This document shows, piece by piece, positions 1 through 11,065 of a stretch of 64,000 bases of DNA. Position numbers and translations under genes: made by a program. Source of the stretch: Puffinus mauretanicus. Taxonomy: Eukaryota > Chordata > Aves > Procellariiformes > Procellariidae. How positions within the stretch are numbered: the stretch's first letter is position 1; every line of letters starts with the position of its first letter. The stretch spans positions 496,001-560,000 of the forward strand of contig JAJKFH010000425.1 in assembly GCA_023333565.1 (NCBI GenBank), given 5' to 3'. The notes beneath the pieces are model-generated. The model was not told the origin of the DNA. It worked only from the letters and a program-made list of their open reading frames with translations, and ran no database searches.

Positions 1-1456
1 CTGCATGTAAACAGCAAAAAATCTTATAAGTGATCTATACTCTTGAGAAACTCTTTTTCTACATTTGGATAGACTGCAGCCATTTTCTGTTATAAATTAT
101 TTAGATTTCATAAATGGTTCAGTGTAGCTCTCCCTGTTTTCTTCTTCAAAAAAAGAAAGAAAAAAAATGCTTTCATATATTTTACGCATATGTTGAAACA
201 TGAAGAAAAAGAGTAATATATAAGAAATTAAGTTTAAGGAACTGTACACAATTCCTTCTCTTCCTTCAGGATTTCAGATAAAAGTAAATCTCTTTTTTTT
301 TTGCATAAGAAAATCCCAAGTTTTCTGGAGATAAAAGTAAGATGAACTTTAAGGAGCAGTGTTTGACCATGAGTAAAATTCAAAAGTTTATTCAAGATTC
401 TAATTTCAAGAAAACCTAAACAATATTATCTTTAAAGAAACATGAACAAAGGACAATACTAGAAAGAAGGAGTTATTTTCTACAAAGAATTACAAAAAGA
501 AAGCAATATAAAATAGCAGTACTAAAGGCAGCAGTTATTACCTAAAACAGCATTTGGCCATGAGCAGTAAAAAAAACCAGTTCCACTGAAATCAATGGTC
601 AAATTTCCACTAAATATAAAGGTACCAAAATTTCACTCTATTGATGAACAGGAACATTCTTAATTGGAAGTGTGTCAAAAACAGACCTAGATTATGTAGG
701 GATGAAGTTATTTGAACCTGTTAAGGAAGTTGAATTCAGGAAGTCTATGTCTACTCTCTAATTCCCTTATCTGACAAATTAAAATGCACCCAAATTATAG
801 TTTAGGCCCAATCTTTCTATGATGTTGACTGCCTTTTAAGGAGCATCAAGAAGGCACAGCTTCCATTAAAGTGAGTAAAAATAGAGCGTCCTGGCACCTA
901 TCTGTACTTCTTTCTGTCAAAATAAAACATGGTGTCTGGGAATTTTTCTAGAGGTTCTATGTATTTCAATGTATTACATGTATTCTATGTATTTCATAAT
1001 CTATTTATAATACTCTACGTATTTTGTGGATCATATTTCTGTGTATTTCATAATCTTATCTTTCACAGAAAGAGCGTATTATACTATTTTTCTTACTATG
1101 ATAAAAGATTGAGAGTTTATCAGACTGGTTATTTTACAATTCATGTAATTCTTTTTCTTCTTTACTGTTTAGGATTTTTGTTCCTTACAATATCCTCTTG
1201 GTACCAATAGTCTGATCAGCACACAGTGGAAAATATGTACATAAAATTAAAACTATGAAAATTTATATGTTTTTATCATGAATGAACAAACTAAGTGTTC
1301 CTGATTCCAAAGGGAATTGCTTACATGAAAAATATGTTTGTATTGACAAAAAATACCTGAAACACTGTTAAGGGGCCTACCCACATCTCCTAGAAATGAC
1401 ATATCCAGCATATTCACTACTGGAATTTTGGACACAATTGTCAGGTGGTGGCATTT
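1..1456. other. AT-rich non-coding stretch
   Basis: No gene or mobile element is recognisable here. The sequence is AT-rich with short A and T runs (near 150-168 and 291-302). From about 954 to 1050 there is a loose repetition of TATGTATTTCA-like words, which produces a 93-codon frame that looks like low-complexity sequence and not a gene. Confidence 0.6.
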
Positions 1457-2087
1457 CACAGAATCACAGAATGGTTGAGGTTGGAAGGGACCTCTGGAGG
1501 TCATCTGGCCCAAATGCCCTGCTCAAGCAAGGCCACCTAGATCCAGTTGCCCAGGACCATGTCCAGTTGCCTTTTGAATATTTCCAAGGATAGAGATTCC
1601 ACAACCTCTCCGGGCAGCCTGTGCCGGTGCTCAGTCACCCCCACAGTGAAAAAGTGTCTCCTAATGTTCAGAGCAACCTCCTGTGTTTCAGTTTGTGGGC
1701 TCCCTGTCACTGGGCACCACTGAAAAGAGTCTGGCTCCACCCTCCTTGCACCCTCCTTTCAGGTTTTTGTATACATTGATAAGATCTCCCCTGAACCTTC
1801 TCTTCTCCAGGCTGAAAAGTCCAGACTCTCTCAGCTTTTTCTCATAGGAGAGATGTTCCATCCCTTCTTACTGTCCCTTTGCTGGATGCATTTCAGTGTG
1901 TCCATTTCTCTCTTGTACTGGGGAGCCCAGAACTGGTCACAGCATCCTGGTGTGGCCTCACCAGTCACCTCCCTTGACCTGCTGGCAATCCTCTTCCTCA
2001 TGCAGCCCTGGATACCATTAGCCTTCTTTGCCACAAGGGCACATTGCTGGCTCATGCTGGCACATGCTAACTCATTGCTGGCTTATT
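1457..2087 (-). mobile_element. CR1 retrotransposon, 5'-truncated 3' end
   Basis: This is a minus-strand CR1 copy. Its 3' end lies at the low coordinate, where a degenerate octamer repeat (CACAGAAT-type) precedes the typical CR1 3'UTR text (GGTTGAGGTTGGAAGGGACC read on the plus strand). It covers the 3'UTR and the C-terminal part of ORF2, including the region encoding [15 protein letters not shown]. The coding part is broken by several frameshifts. The high-coordinate end is ragged: a CATTGCTGGCT word is repeated at about 2043 and 2074. No clear target-site duplication is visible. It resembles the copy at 8735-11065 more than the others in the window. Confidence 0.93.
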
Positions 2088-2444
2088 TGATGCAGAATTA
2101 AATTAGTCTGCAAACTTAGAATCATTCAGTTGCATTCAGTTATTTAAAAAAAAAAATCAGCTAGCTTTGATCTTCTGAACTTCTTCGTAAGTGGAGACCT
2201 GCCTACTGAGGAAGACTACCCTGCATGTCTCTACAGCACTGCTTTCTCTACAGCATTATTTTCTTTTCTTGTCTCTTTCCTAGTTCTTCAAGTTGAACAC
2301 CTCCAACAAGATATGTCTCTGTCTCTGTGACTGAAATAATCTGTCATATACCATCATTTTATATCTGGTTTGTCAGCACTGGTCATATAGTAGATAACAC
2401 TGACAGTAACAGAATTTTTCTAGTTGTTTCTTAACACTGAACAG
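2088..2444. other. short unique spacer
   Basis: This 0.36-kb spacer between two minus-strand CR1 copies holds an A-run at about 2144-2154 and nothing else I recognise. Confidence 0.6.
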
Positions 2445-3410
2445 TATAGAATCATAGAATCATAGAATATCTCAAGTTGGAAGGGACCCATAACGATCAT
2501 CGAGTCCAACTCCCTGCTCCTCGCAGAACTACCTAGGACTAAGCCATATGACTAAAAGCATTGTCCAAATGCTCCTTGAACTCTGACAGGCCTGGTGCCA
2601 TGATCACTTCCCTAGGACCCCTGTACCAGTGACCAACCACCTTCTCAGTGAAGAACCTTTTCCTAATGTCCAGTCTGAACTTCCCCTGATGCAGCTTCAT
2701 TCCATTTCCTCATGTGTTGTCACTGGTCACTAGAGAGAGATCAGCATCTCCCCCTCCACTGCCCACCTTGAGAACATTGTAGCTTGTGATGAGGTCACCC
2801 CCTCAGCCTTCTGCAAGCTGAACAAACCAAGTGACCTCAGCTGCTCCTCTTAAGTCTGGCTCTCAAGGCCTTTCACCATCTTGGTTGCCCTCCTCTCGAC
2901 ACACTCTAATAGTTTGATGTCCTTCTTGCACTGAGGCACCCAAAACTGCACATAGTACTCGAGGTGGGGCAGCACCAGTGCAGTGTAGAGTGGGACCATC
3001 ACCTCCCTCGACTGGCCAGCTATGCTGTGCTTGATGCACCCCAGGACATGGTTGGCCCTTTTGGCTGCCAGGGCACACTGTTGACTCATATTCAACTTGC
3101 CCTCAACCCAAACCCCTAGATCTCTTTCTGTGGGGCTGCTCTCCAGCCTCTCGTCCCCCAATTTGTACGTATAACCAGGATTACCCTGTCCCAGGGTGGA
3201 GAATCCAGCATGTGCTCTTGTTAAATTTCATATGGCTGGGGATTGCCCAGCTCTCTAGTCTATCCTGATCTCTCTGTAAGGCCTCTCTATCCTCAAAGAA
3301 GTCCACAGCTCCTCCTAGTTTAGTATTGTTGGCAAACATACTTAATGTACATTTGATTCCTGCATGCAGATCATTTATAAAAACATTAAAGAGCACCAGC
3401 CCTAAAATTA
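2445..3410 (-). mobile_element. CR1 retrotransposon, 5'-truncated, decayed RT end
   Basis: This minus-strand CR1 starts at the low coordinate with three copies of the terminal octamer (ATAGAATC) followed by the 3'UTR. Further in come the ORF2 C-terminus (frame 3161-2850, containing ERDLGVWVEGKLNMSQQCAL) and the end of the reverse transcriptase (frame 3396-3181, starting MLFNVFINDLHAGIKCTLS). The catalytic YADD/FADD box has become FANN, so both catalytic aspartates of the C motif are lost. The frames are separated by stops. The 5' truncation falls just upstream of the RT motif VLFNVFIND. Its 3'UTR (AAGTTGGAAGGGACCCATAA) differs from the neighbouring copies, suggesting a separate CR1 subfamily. 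Confidence 0.93.
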
Positions 3411-4174
3411 AGTGAGTAGTTTTACTTGTTTAGTCGTTAGTTATACTCTTTAGTTTGGAAAGCAGCATGAGGGCACAGAGTATCTTTTCCTACTTCCCCT
3501 TAAGTCCTGTACATTTGAAACAAATAGTAGTTTCTTATCCATGGACTCACTGCCCATGGCATGGTTAAACACATCAGGAGAGAGATTCATGGGTTTCCTC
3601 TACAGAAGATACCTGGCATATTTTTCAGTAAATGCAAGGGGGATGAGCTCATGCATGCTTATGTGAAGAATGGCTTCCCAAGTTTTATCTGTAAAAATTA
3701 ATAGAAATAAGACTTTGCAGAGCAACCACAGGAATAGTTAAATTTTTCTTCATAGCGAAATTTTTCATGCATTTACTTTCTGAAGCTCAAATCATACTTC
3801 AGTCTGTGCATATGTAGCTTCTATTAATATCACTGGAAATTGAAAATTCAGTGTAAAGATTCAGTACAGCCATAAGTTACATTTTCCAGTTACAAACTTG
3901 TCTGAAGGTAGCAAACAAAGCAGAGAAGTCTATAAATGCCTTGACATTAACAGGTGCAAAAACCCCATCAGAGGTGGTCTGTGTTGGACATATCTGAATT
4001 GGTCTGCATGTGAACATGGATCAAGCATACCAAAGACACATCAGGCTAGTTGCCATGTGCAGATTCCTTCTACTCACATTCAGCATTGGACCCATTACAA
4101 CTTCAGCTGCATTTTCACCACGTTTAGTCACAATCAGAGAGGTCTGCCAAGAGAAAGCAGGATTGCCTCAGTAA
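3411..4174. other. unique non-coding stretch
   Basis: No recognisable gene or repeat. A 102-codon frame (3898-4206) crosses into the next CR1 fragment and has no resemblance to a family I know, so I do not call it a gene. Confidence 0.55.
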
Positions 4175-4535
4175 GGGACACCTTATTGCAGCCTTTCAGT
4201 ACTTAAAGGGGGCTTATAAGAAAGATGGGGACAAACTTTTTAATAGGGCCTGTTGCCACATGACAAGGGGGAATGGTTTTAAATGAAAAGAGGGTAGATT
4301 TAGACTAGATACAAGGAAGAAATTTTTTACGATGAGGGTGGTGAAACACTGGAACAAGTTGCCCAGAGAGGTGGTAGATGCCCCATCCCTGGCAACATTC
4401 AAGGTCAGGTTGGATGGGGCTCTGAGCAACCTGATCTAGTGGAAGATGTTCCTGCCCATGGCAGGGGGGTCGGACTAGATGACCTTTAAAGCTCCCTTCC
4501 AACCCAAACTGTTCTGTGATTCTATGATTCTATGA
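4175..4535 (+). mobile_element. CR1 3'-terminal fragment
   Basis: This is a 361-bp plus-strand CR1 tail. It begins in the last part of ORF2 (text for [16 protein letters not shown]), runs through the end of the frame and the 3'UTR (GGTCGGACTAGATGACCTTT) and ends with octamers TGTGATTCTATGATTCTATG. It is closely similar to the matching part of the 52080-53252 copy and belongs to the same subfamily. It is too short to encode anything. Confidence 0.93.
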
Positions 4536-7500
4536 CATTCAAGCCAAATCCTGCCCCCAGAAACGTCATTCACATGACTCCGGAAGCTTAGCTGTTTTCC
4601 CATGCATGTTTCCTATTCCTGTCTCAAGACCTTGCTCCCAGAAGAAAGGCTAATAATCGTTAAATTGAGATAGCCATTAAATTGATACCTTCCCTTTCGT
4701 AATGCAAATATGAAGTTATTTGGAATTTAGTTGTGTGTCATCAGAGAATAATTTCTTCTGGATATGGGCATATGTATGGGGACCTTCAGTCTGCAAATCT
4801 AACTCTGAGAATGTTTTCTTTTGGGACACCATGCTAGCTATGTAATTTTTATTATCTACAGGAACAAAACGAGTATGGCTCTTTTTCCACTTCTGAAAGT
4901 ATTTTCACGTTCTTGCCTCCTGGCAGTGCATGAATCACTTTAACACAGAACAAATGTTACTTATCCACTTTGTTACTTCTTCCATCCCCAAGACCAGCTT
5001 TGTGTGGTTTTGTATATTACCCAACATAATTTCCAAAAACTTAAATCTAGTCTAACTAACTTATTGTTTAAATACTACCTACAATCAAAAACATGAGACA
5101 GAGGTTTTTAACTCATGACATCCAAACTTCTGGACTTTATTCTAAATTAAACTGTAATATAAAAGATGGAAAAGAGGAACCTAATTTAAATGTAATTTAT
5201 GTTTTATAAACAACTTATATTTCTCATGTGTATATCCAGCCATAAATAATGGCCTCTTAACCTATCTTAGATTAAGAAAGTAATTTATTGTTAAAAAGAG
5301 AGTTAATTGATATACGTTTAACTGAATTAAAAATTTTAATAGCCATTGATTCAAATAGTTGTTATATTGACCTCTAATAAGCAGACACACAGAATGGAAT
5401 TCTACTTCTTCCTCATTAATGCATTATGTTTGTTGTCCAGAGTATTTAAATATTTACTATCTTTGTGTAGTAAAGATGACACACTACCTGCAGAAATGAA
5501 AACTGTACAAAGTATAACTACTCTTTCCTTCTTATTAGGAAGTACATACTTCCAAGTATGTATTTAGAAAAAAAAGAGATATAAACAAAATATACTCAAG
5601 AAATGAAGAATAGAATGCAAAGTACAATTCATAGTTGCATAATTTAAAAATACCATGTGAAACAGTCCAAAACTTTCATTTTGATACCATATACTCCAAG
5701 AAATTGTTCCAGGTCACTTTCATAAAATTGCATGTGTCAGTGGAATTATTCTGTTAAAATTTTACTTTCAAATGTGTTTAACTTTTAGATCATTTTGTAT
5801 TTACCATAGAATATTTGTTCTGACACAAAACATTACATTTCCAAAGTTACAGATTTGTGACTCACTTTGACATTACTAGAATTCACACAGTTAAATCCCC
5901 ATGCTTTATTTTGAAAATTGTTACTATACTATTAATAGAATTTCTAATTTCCTTCTATGTATCATGAAGCGATTAAATGCAGTGTCTAGTTCAGGTCTGC
6001 AGAAATGTTAAATTTATTTTTCTTGTCTTTATCAATACATTAATAAATAAACACTACTAAATGCATGAATTTGCAATGTTTCATCTTAAAAAATGTTTTT
6101 ATTCATATTGACTGTACAGCCATATTGTAGCTGTGCAGAAGTCCATCTAGTAATAGTAACTTATGTTATATTGAGGAAGGCAATTCTGACACTGGAATCC
6201 TAGAACTGGACTAATAATTGAAGGGATATTTTCTGTTTATCTGACAAGAAAAGGAAGTTTTAATAAATTTTAAATACTAAGCTTGTCAATATTTGCTATT
6301 TCTCTTTTCCTGTCATATACGAGCAAGATGGTGGCAAATCTGATGCACTTGTTCTACTGCAATATTTTTAGTCTGGTATGTGAATGTTGCCATTAAAGGA
6401 ACAGGCACTATTATAAATGGCAGTGGTTTCATTTTTAGATTTCAAAAGACTGAGAACTTAGTATTTGGTGTTTATAATCCATCTTCCAAATGAGTCAGAT
6501 GTTGTAGCTATATTTGCAATGTTGTGGACACATGAATAACAGTACAAACGCAGTCTAATAATAACCTAAACCCAATACTGTAGACACAAGACCTATGAAA
6601 AAGCAGGTTTTTGAATCTAGGAAGATATGTACAGTTGTCACATAGTTGTTAATTTGTATTGAGTTTATTGCTAATTTACCCAATATTGTATCTATCTTGT
6701 GATGATAAATGAAAGATGTGCATGCAGTCATAATTTACGCTCATTCTTCTGCAGAAGTCATGTGTTGTAAATTATTACTTCGGAAATTGTCCTCCTCTGT
6801 ACATCCCCAGGTAAGAAGCTCAGATTCAATAACTGCCTTCAACTGATTCTTTAATATGTGACTAGCGCACATTGAAAATACAAAACTGAAGCACTGATGA
6901 AGCAGACACAAAAGATAATTTGGGATAATAATAGGATAATATGATAGACTACTATTATTTATTTTTAGTTAGAAAGAAAAAAATAATTCTATGTAAAAAC
7001 CAAAGTTCACAAAAAAAACCCCTAAGTAAGGCTAACCTCTAGTAGAACTAGTAATTTAGTACAGGTGCTTTTAACCTGTTCCAACAGAAAGATTTCCATG
7101 ACAACATAACAGAAACACAACTTCAGAGATTAATCAGCTTCAGATTGGGATGCAATATGAAACTTTCCTGCCAGAACTCATTTTGGAATTTGGTTAATAT
7201 GGGAAATAGAAGCTCTTCAGCAGTATTAAATCATCCATTGCAGTAAAAATCAACTGGCTTACTTAGATCTTGAAGAGACACTTTCTACCATTTTCTCACA
7301 ATGTCTGCCAAGATTTTCTTTAGCTCTTCAAAACATTCAAGGCCTGAAGCTTAACTGTTCTGATATTTTATCTTCAACAACAAAATAATTGTCTTTCTGG
7401 TGTAATAGAGAAATCAATTTTCTTCTCATCAGACTGGTCACAGGGGCAAGGACTTCTGAGGGAAGCATCATGGGCTGTCCGTGCTCTGCTCAGTGGAAGG

Positions 7501-8710
7501 TTCATCATGGAAAGGTCTTTGGTACTGTCAGGTTCAAAAATTATATGGCATAATTTTGATGTTGAAATGCTGTAACTACTAGAGTTCTCAACATACTTAA
7601 TTTTAAGTGTCTGTTACTATTACCGAAATTAAACATTTGTGAAAAAAAAAAAACATTTCCAGGGTGAAAAACACACCTCCTAATAATTCACAACTGACAA
7701 AACAATAGTTTTTATCACTTGGAATAATCAAGGATTTGTGAAAAAAGAAAAAAGAAATTGAATGTCATAATGTAACTGAGCCTTATGAAAACTGTTCACA
7801 TCCTTCTCATTTTAAAAGAAGGAGAGGAAAACGGTGCGTGTTAGAAAAAGCCCAGGCAAGCAAGACAATTTCAACTATTTATGTACTTTTAATCGGTAAC
7901 ATTTATAGTTTCACTGAACTGTTTCTTCCACAAACTAATAAATCATGGACTGTATAATTTAACTGGTGTGTTAAACTATATTAGCTGTATACTCAAACCA
8001 GTTCAGCAGTACTCTGAGTATACGAGTCATATACTAGTAAAACCGCATACCACAGTAAAAGATCTGCCTCTGATATCAGTTGCAACTGTGTTTGCAGACA
8101 GCACACTCCTCATGGGGGATGTGCAAAGAAACAGGTATAGCATTTTTCAACATTTGCTTTGATCCCAAAGGCATCCATTTTTCATGTAAGTCACTAAAAT
8201 TTTCATTACGTGTGTGTTTTCTGAAACAATGAAAACATATTATTTCAGAGGTGAACTATCACAAGCAGTCATCTTGCATAAGAATTCTTAGTTGCTTAAT
8301 TTTTTTGGTCAAGACAAGCTGGATCACCTGTTAATTTCCCTTTCGAAACTTTGGTTCTATGACCATTACTTTGCAAGAAAATGAAAACATATTAAATATT
8401 TATATATGCCAACATGTAAACAAAGAACAGGAATGAAATCTACTGTAAAAATTAGTCACTAGATTGACTAAAACTAACTGATATTTTCTTTTAAATCATA
8501 AAAATAAATACTGTAATTTAAAAAAATAAAACTTTTCATGTCAGATGTTACCACCAGCTTGCTTATAGCATTGTCACTGTTTACTTATTTGACTAATCTA
8601 AATCAACAGTGAGATAATCCCATTTACACTAGTAAAAACTATTAGAAACAAAAAAAAATATATATGGAGTATCTAAGATGTGTGTATGTGTGCGTATGTG
8701 TCTGTGTGTG
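4536..8710. other. AT-rich unique stretch with TG tract
   Basis: About 4.2 kb without a recognisable gene. Small items: an imperfect 12-bp inverted repeat with a 2-bp loop at 5540-5565 (AAGTACATACTT/AAGTATGTATTT), an A-run at about 7641-7652, and a TG/TA-rich microsatellite at about 8679-8710. The longest frames are 60-73 codons in AT-rich sequence, as expected by chance. Confidence 0.55.
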
Positions 8711-8734
8711 TATTTGAGCACATGTGCTCAAATA
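8711..8734. repeat. perfect 24-bp palindrome
   Basis: The 24 bases read identically on both strands. The centre is TGAGCACATGTGCTCA, extended by TATT and AATA on the two sides. It sits directly between a TG microsatellite and the 3' terminus of a minus-strand CR1, which begins at about 8735. It contains a CACATG/CATGTG E-box-like core (ACATGT centre). No function is assigned. Confidence 0.9.
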
Positions 8735-9754
8735 ATCACAGAACTGTTTAGGTTACAAGGGACCTCTGGAGAACACCTAGACCAACCCCCTTGCTCAAGC
8801 AGGGTCACCTAGAGCAGGTTACCCAGAACCATGTTCAGTCATGCCTTGAATATCTCCAAGGATGGAGACTCCACAGCCTCTCTAGGTAACTTGTTATAGT
8901 GTTCAACCACCTTCACAATTAAAAAAACAAGAGAATTTTTCTTATTTTCTAGGTTCTCTAAATGGAATTTCCTGTATTTCAGTTTGTGCCCATTGCCTCT
9001 TTTGCTTTCAGTGGGCACCTCTGCGAAGAGCCTGGCTCCATCTTCTTTACCATCAGGTATTTATACACACTGATAAGATCCCCCTGAGCCTTCTCCAGGA
9101 TGAACAGTCCCAGCCCTCTCAACCTCTCCTTTTCTCCAGTGCCTTCATTATCTTTGCAGCCCTTTGTTGGACTTGTCCCAGTAGGTTCATGTCTGTCTTT
9201 CACTAGGAAGCCCATACCTAGACCCAGCGTTGCAGGTTCATCTCACCAGTGCTGAGTAGAGGGGAAATATCACACCTCTCAGCCTGCTGGCAACACTTTA
9301 CCTAATGCAGCCTAGGATATTGTTGACCTTCTTTAACTCAAGGGCACATTTCTGGCTCATGGTCAGCTTGTTGCCCAACAGGATGACCTGTGCCTTCTCT
9401 GCAGAGTTGCTTTCCAGGCAGTCTGGCCTCAGCCTGTACTGGTCCCCCAGGTGCAAAACTTTGCATTTACTGTAGTTGAACGTCAGGAGGTTCATGGTAT
9501 TAGCCTGTCGAGGTCCTTCTGAATGGTGGCACAACCATCTGGTGTATCAACCACTCTTCCCGATTATGTATTATCTGCAAACTGGCTGAGGATGTTCTCT
9601 GTGCCAGCATCCAGGTCATTAATGAAGATGTTAAACAGTATTGGCTCCAGTATCAACCTCTGGGGTACATCACTAGTAACTGGCCTCCAACTGGACTTTG
9701 TGCCACTGATCACAAACCTTTGAGCCCGATTGTTCAGCTAGTTTTCAATCCACC

Positions 9755-10126
9755 TCACTGTCTACCATCTAAACTGTACTTTGACAGCTTGCCTATGACG
9801 ATGTTATGGGAAACAGTATCAAAATCCTTACTAAAGTTGAGGTAAACAACATCAACTGCTCTTTCTTTATCCACCAAGCTAGTCACCTCATCATAGAAAG
9901 CTAACAGGTTGGTTAACCATGATTTTTCCTTTGCAAATCCATGCTGAATTCTTCTAATCACCTTCTTGTCCTTGAGTTTTGAAAGCAGAAACCAGTACAT
10001 GCCTTTCCTTGTCGACTCCTGGATCACTTTTGCCAGGAAATTGTCATCGGTGCATTCCAGAAGTCTCCTAGGTCGCTTGAGTCCTGTTCTTCCAGCAGAT
10101 ACCAGAGTGGTTAAAGCCCCCCCCAA
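9755..10126 (-). pseudogene. CR1 ORF2 remnant: endonuclease-RT deletion fusion
   Basis: This 123-codon frame joins two non-adjacent parts of CR1 ORF2. Residues 1-40 match the endonuclease block containing RRLLECTDDNFLAKVIQES. From about residue 43 onward it matches the RT block with HGFAKEKSWLTN and the motif VYLNFSKDFDTVSH, where the usual LDFSKAFD aspartate has become N (catalytic D to N). In the intact copy at 40996-43491 these blocks are several hundred residues apart, so this is an internal deletion product. With that aspartate lost and the C motif outside this frame, it cannot encode an active RT. Confidence 0.85.
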
Positions 10127-10208
10127 AGACCAGGGCCTGCAAATATGAGGCTTCTTCCAGTCATGTGAAGAAAGCTTAACCTACTACTTCTGCCCGATCA
10201 GGAGGTCT

Positions 10209-10795
10209 TGTTCTGACTTAAGTCCAGCCAGCAGCTAAGTACCACACAGCCACTCGCTCACTTCCGCGGTGGGATATGGGGAGAGAATCAGCAAGCTAAA
10301 AGTGCAAAAACTTGTGGGTTGAGATAAAGACAGTTTAACAGGTAAAGTAAAAGCTGTGCGTGTAAGCAAACCAAAATAAGGAACTCATTCACTACTTCCC
10401 ATCAGCAGGCAGGTGTTCAGCCATCTCCAGGAAAGCAGGGCTCTATCATGCGTAATGATTACTTGGGAAGACAAACGCCATCACTCCGAAAGTCCCCTCC
10501 TTCCTTCTTCTTCCTCCAGCTTTATACGCTGAGCATGACGTCATATGGTGTTGGAATATCCCTTTAGTCAGTTGGGGTCAGCTGTCCTAGCTGTGTCCCC
10601 TCCCAACTTCATCTGCACCCCCAGCCTGCTCGCTGGTGGGGTGGTGTGAGAAGAAGAAAAGGCCTTGACTCTGTGTAAGCACTGCTCAGCAATAACTAAA
10701 ACATCCCTGTGTTATCAAGAAGCACAAATCCAAAATACAGTACCATACAAGCTACTATGAAGAAAATTAACTCCATCTCAGCCAAAACCAGTACA
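10209..10795 (-). mobile_element. solo LTR of an endogenous retrovirus (5-bp TSD GGTCT)
   Basis: This 587-bp LTR lies in minus orientation and is bounded by TG...CA (plus-strand ends TGTTCTGAC and CCAGTACA). The pentamer GGTCT is present immediately outside both ends (10204-10208 and 10796-10800), a perfect target-site duplication. No internal gag-pol-env sequence is present, so it is a solo LTR. It interrupts a CR1 endonuclease frame. A 5-bp duplication is typical of ERVL-type elements, while ERV1 usually makes 4 and ERVK 6, so ERVL-like is an inference. The best sequence match in the window is the plus-strand LTR at 17022-17614. Confidence 0.93.
10520..10543 (-). promoter_or_regulatory. LTR promoter core: intact CRE octamer plus TATA box
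   Basis: On the LTR sense strand a perfect palindromic cAMP-response-element octamer TGACGTCA (10536-10543) lies 9 bp upstream of TATAAAG (10520-10526). This is the only one of the five LTRs that keeps the CpG of the octamer. Binding of CREB/ATF factors is known for this motif. Activity here is inferred. Confidence 0.7.
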
Positions 10796-11064
10796 GGTCT
10801 ATAGCAGATAACCACTACAGCAGCACCCATGTTGGTCTGCCTGTTAATCTTGACCGATAAATGCTTGACTGGCTCCTGACTAGTCCCAAAGCATAGCTCC
10901 ATGCATTCCTGCTTCTCTTTTATGTAAAGAGCCAATCCCCCTCCTGGCCTTCCCAGTCCATTTGTCCTTAAGAGCCTGAATACATCCCTTGCAGCAGTCC
11001 AGTTGTTAATGATATTTTCAAACTTTGTTTCTGCCAGCAAGATAAGAATGTAGGAATTTCTCAC
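10696..11064 (-). pseudogene. CR1 ORF2 endonuclease N-terminal remnant
   Basis: The first part of this frame (about residues 1-90) matches the N-terminal half of the CR1 endonuclease: AETKFENIINNWTAARD aligns with the TETWW...HNWSAA block, followed by GRPGGGLALYIKE and VICYRP. After CYRP the frame runs into the solo LTR at 10795 and the rest of the translation is LTR sequence. The TETWW motif has degenerated to AETKF. It is the 5' piece of the CR1 at 8735-11065. Confidence 0.85.
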
Positions 11065-11065
11065 A

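Larger units (their letters stand above)
8735..11065 (-). mobile_element. CR1 retrotransposon with internal deletion, split by solo LTR
   Basis: This is an old minus-strand CR1. Reading from the low coordinate it contains the degenerate terminal octamer, 3'UTR, ORF2 C-terminus (9534-9298), RT segment (10126-9755 with AVDVVYLNFSKDFDTVSHN), endonuclease text, and then a solo LTR at 10209-10795. The endonuclease N-terminal half follows at 10801-11065. The element continues precisely across the LTR: CYRP lies on one side and the following P-D-R residues on the other, with GGTCT duplicated. About 1 kb of ORF2 between the endonuclease and the RT is missing near 10003, where endonuclease text (NFLAKVIQESTRKG) runs directly into RT text (KKVIRRIQHGF). 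Confidence 0.92.

Noticed and set aside
3898..4206. 102-codon plus-strand frame
   Set aside because: No family motif, and the last part runs into a CR1 tail; consistent with chance.
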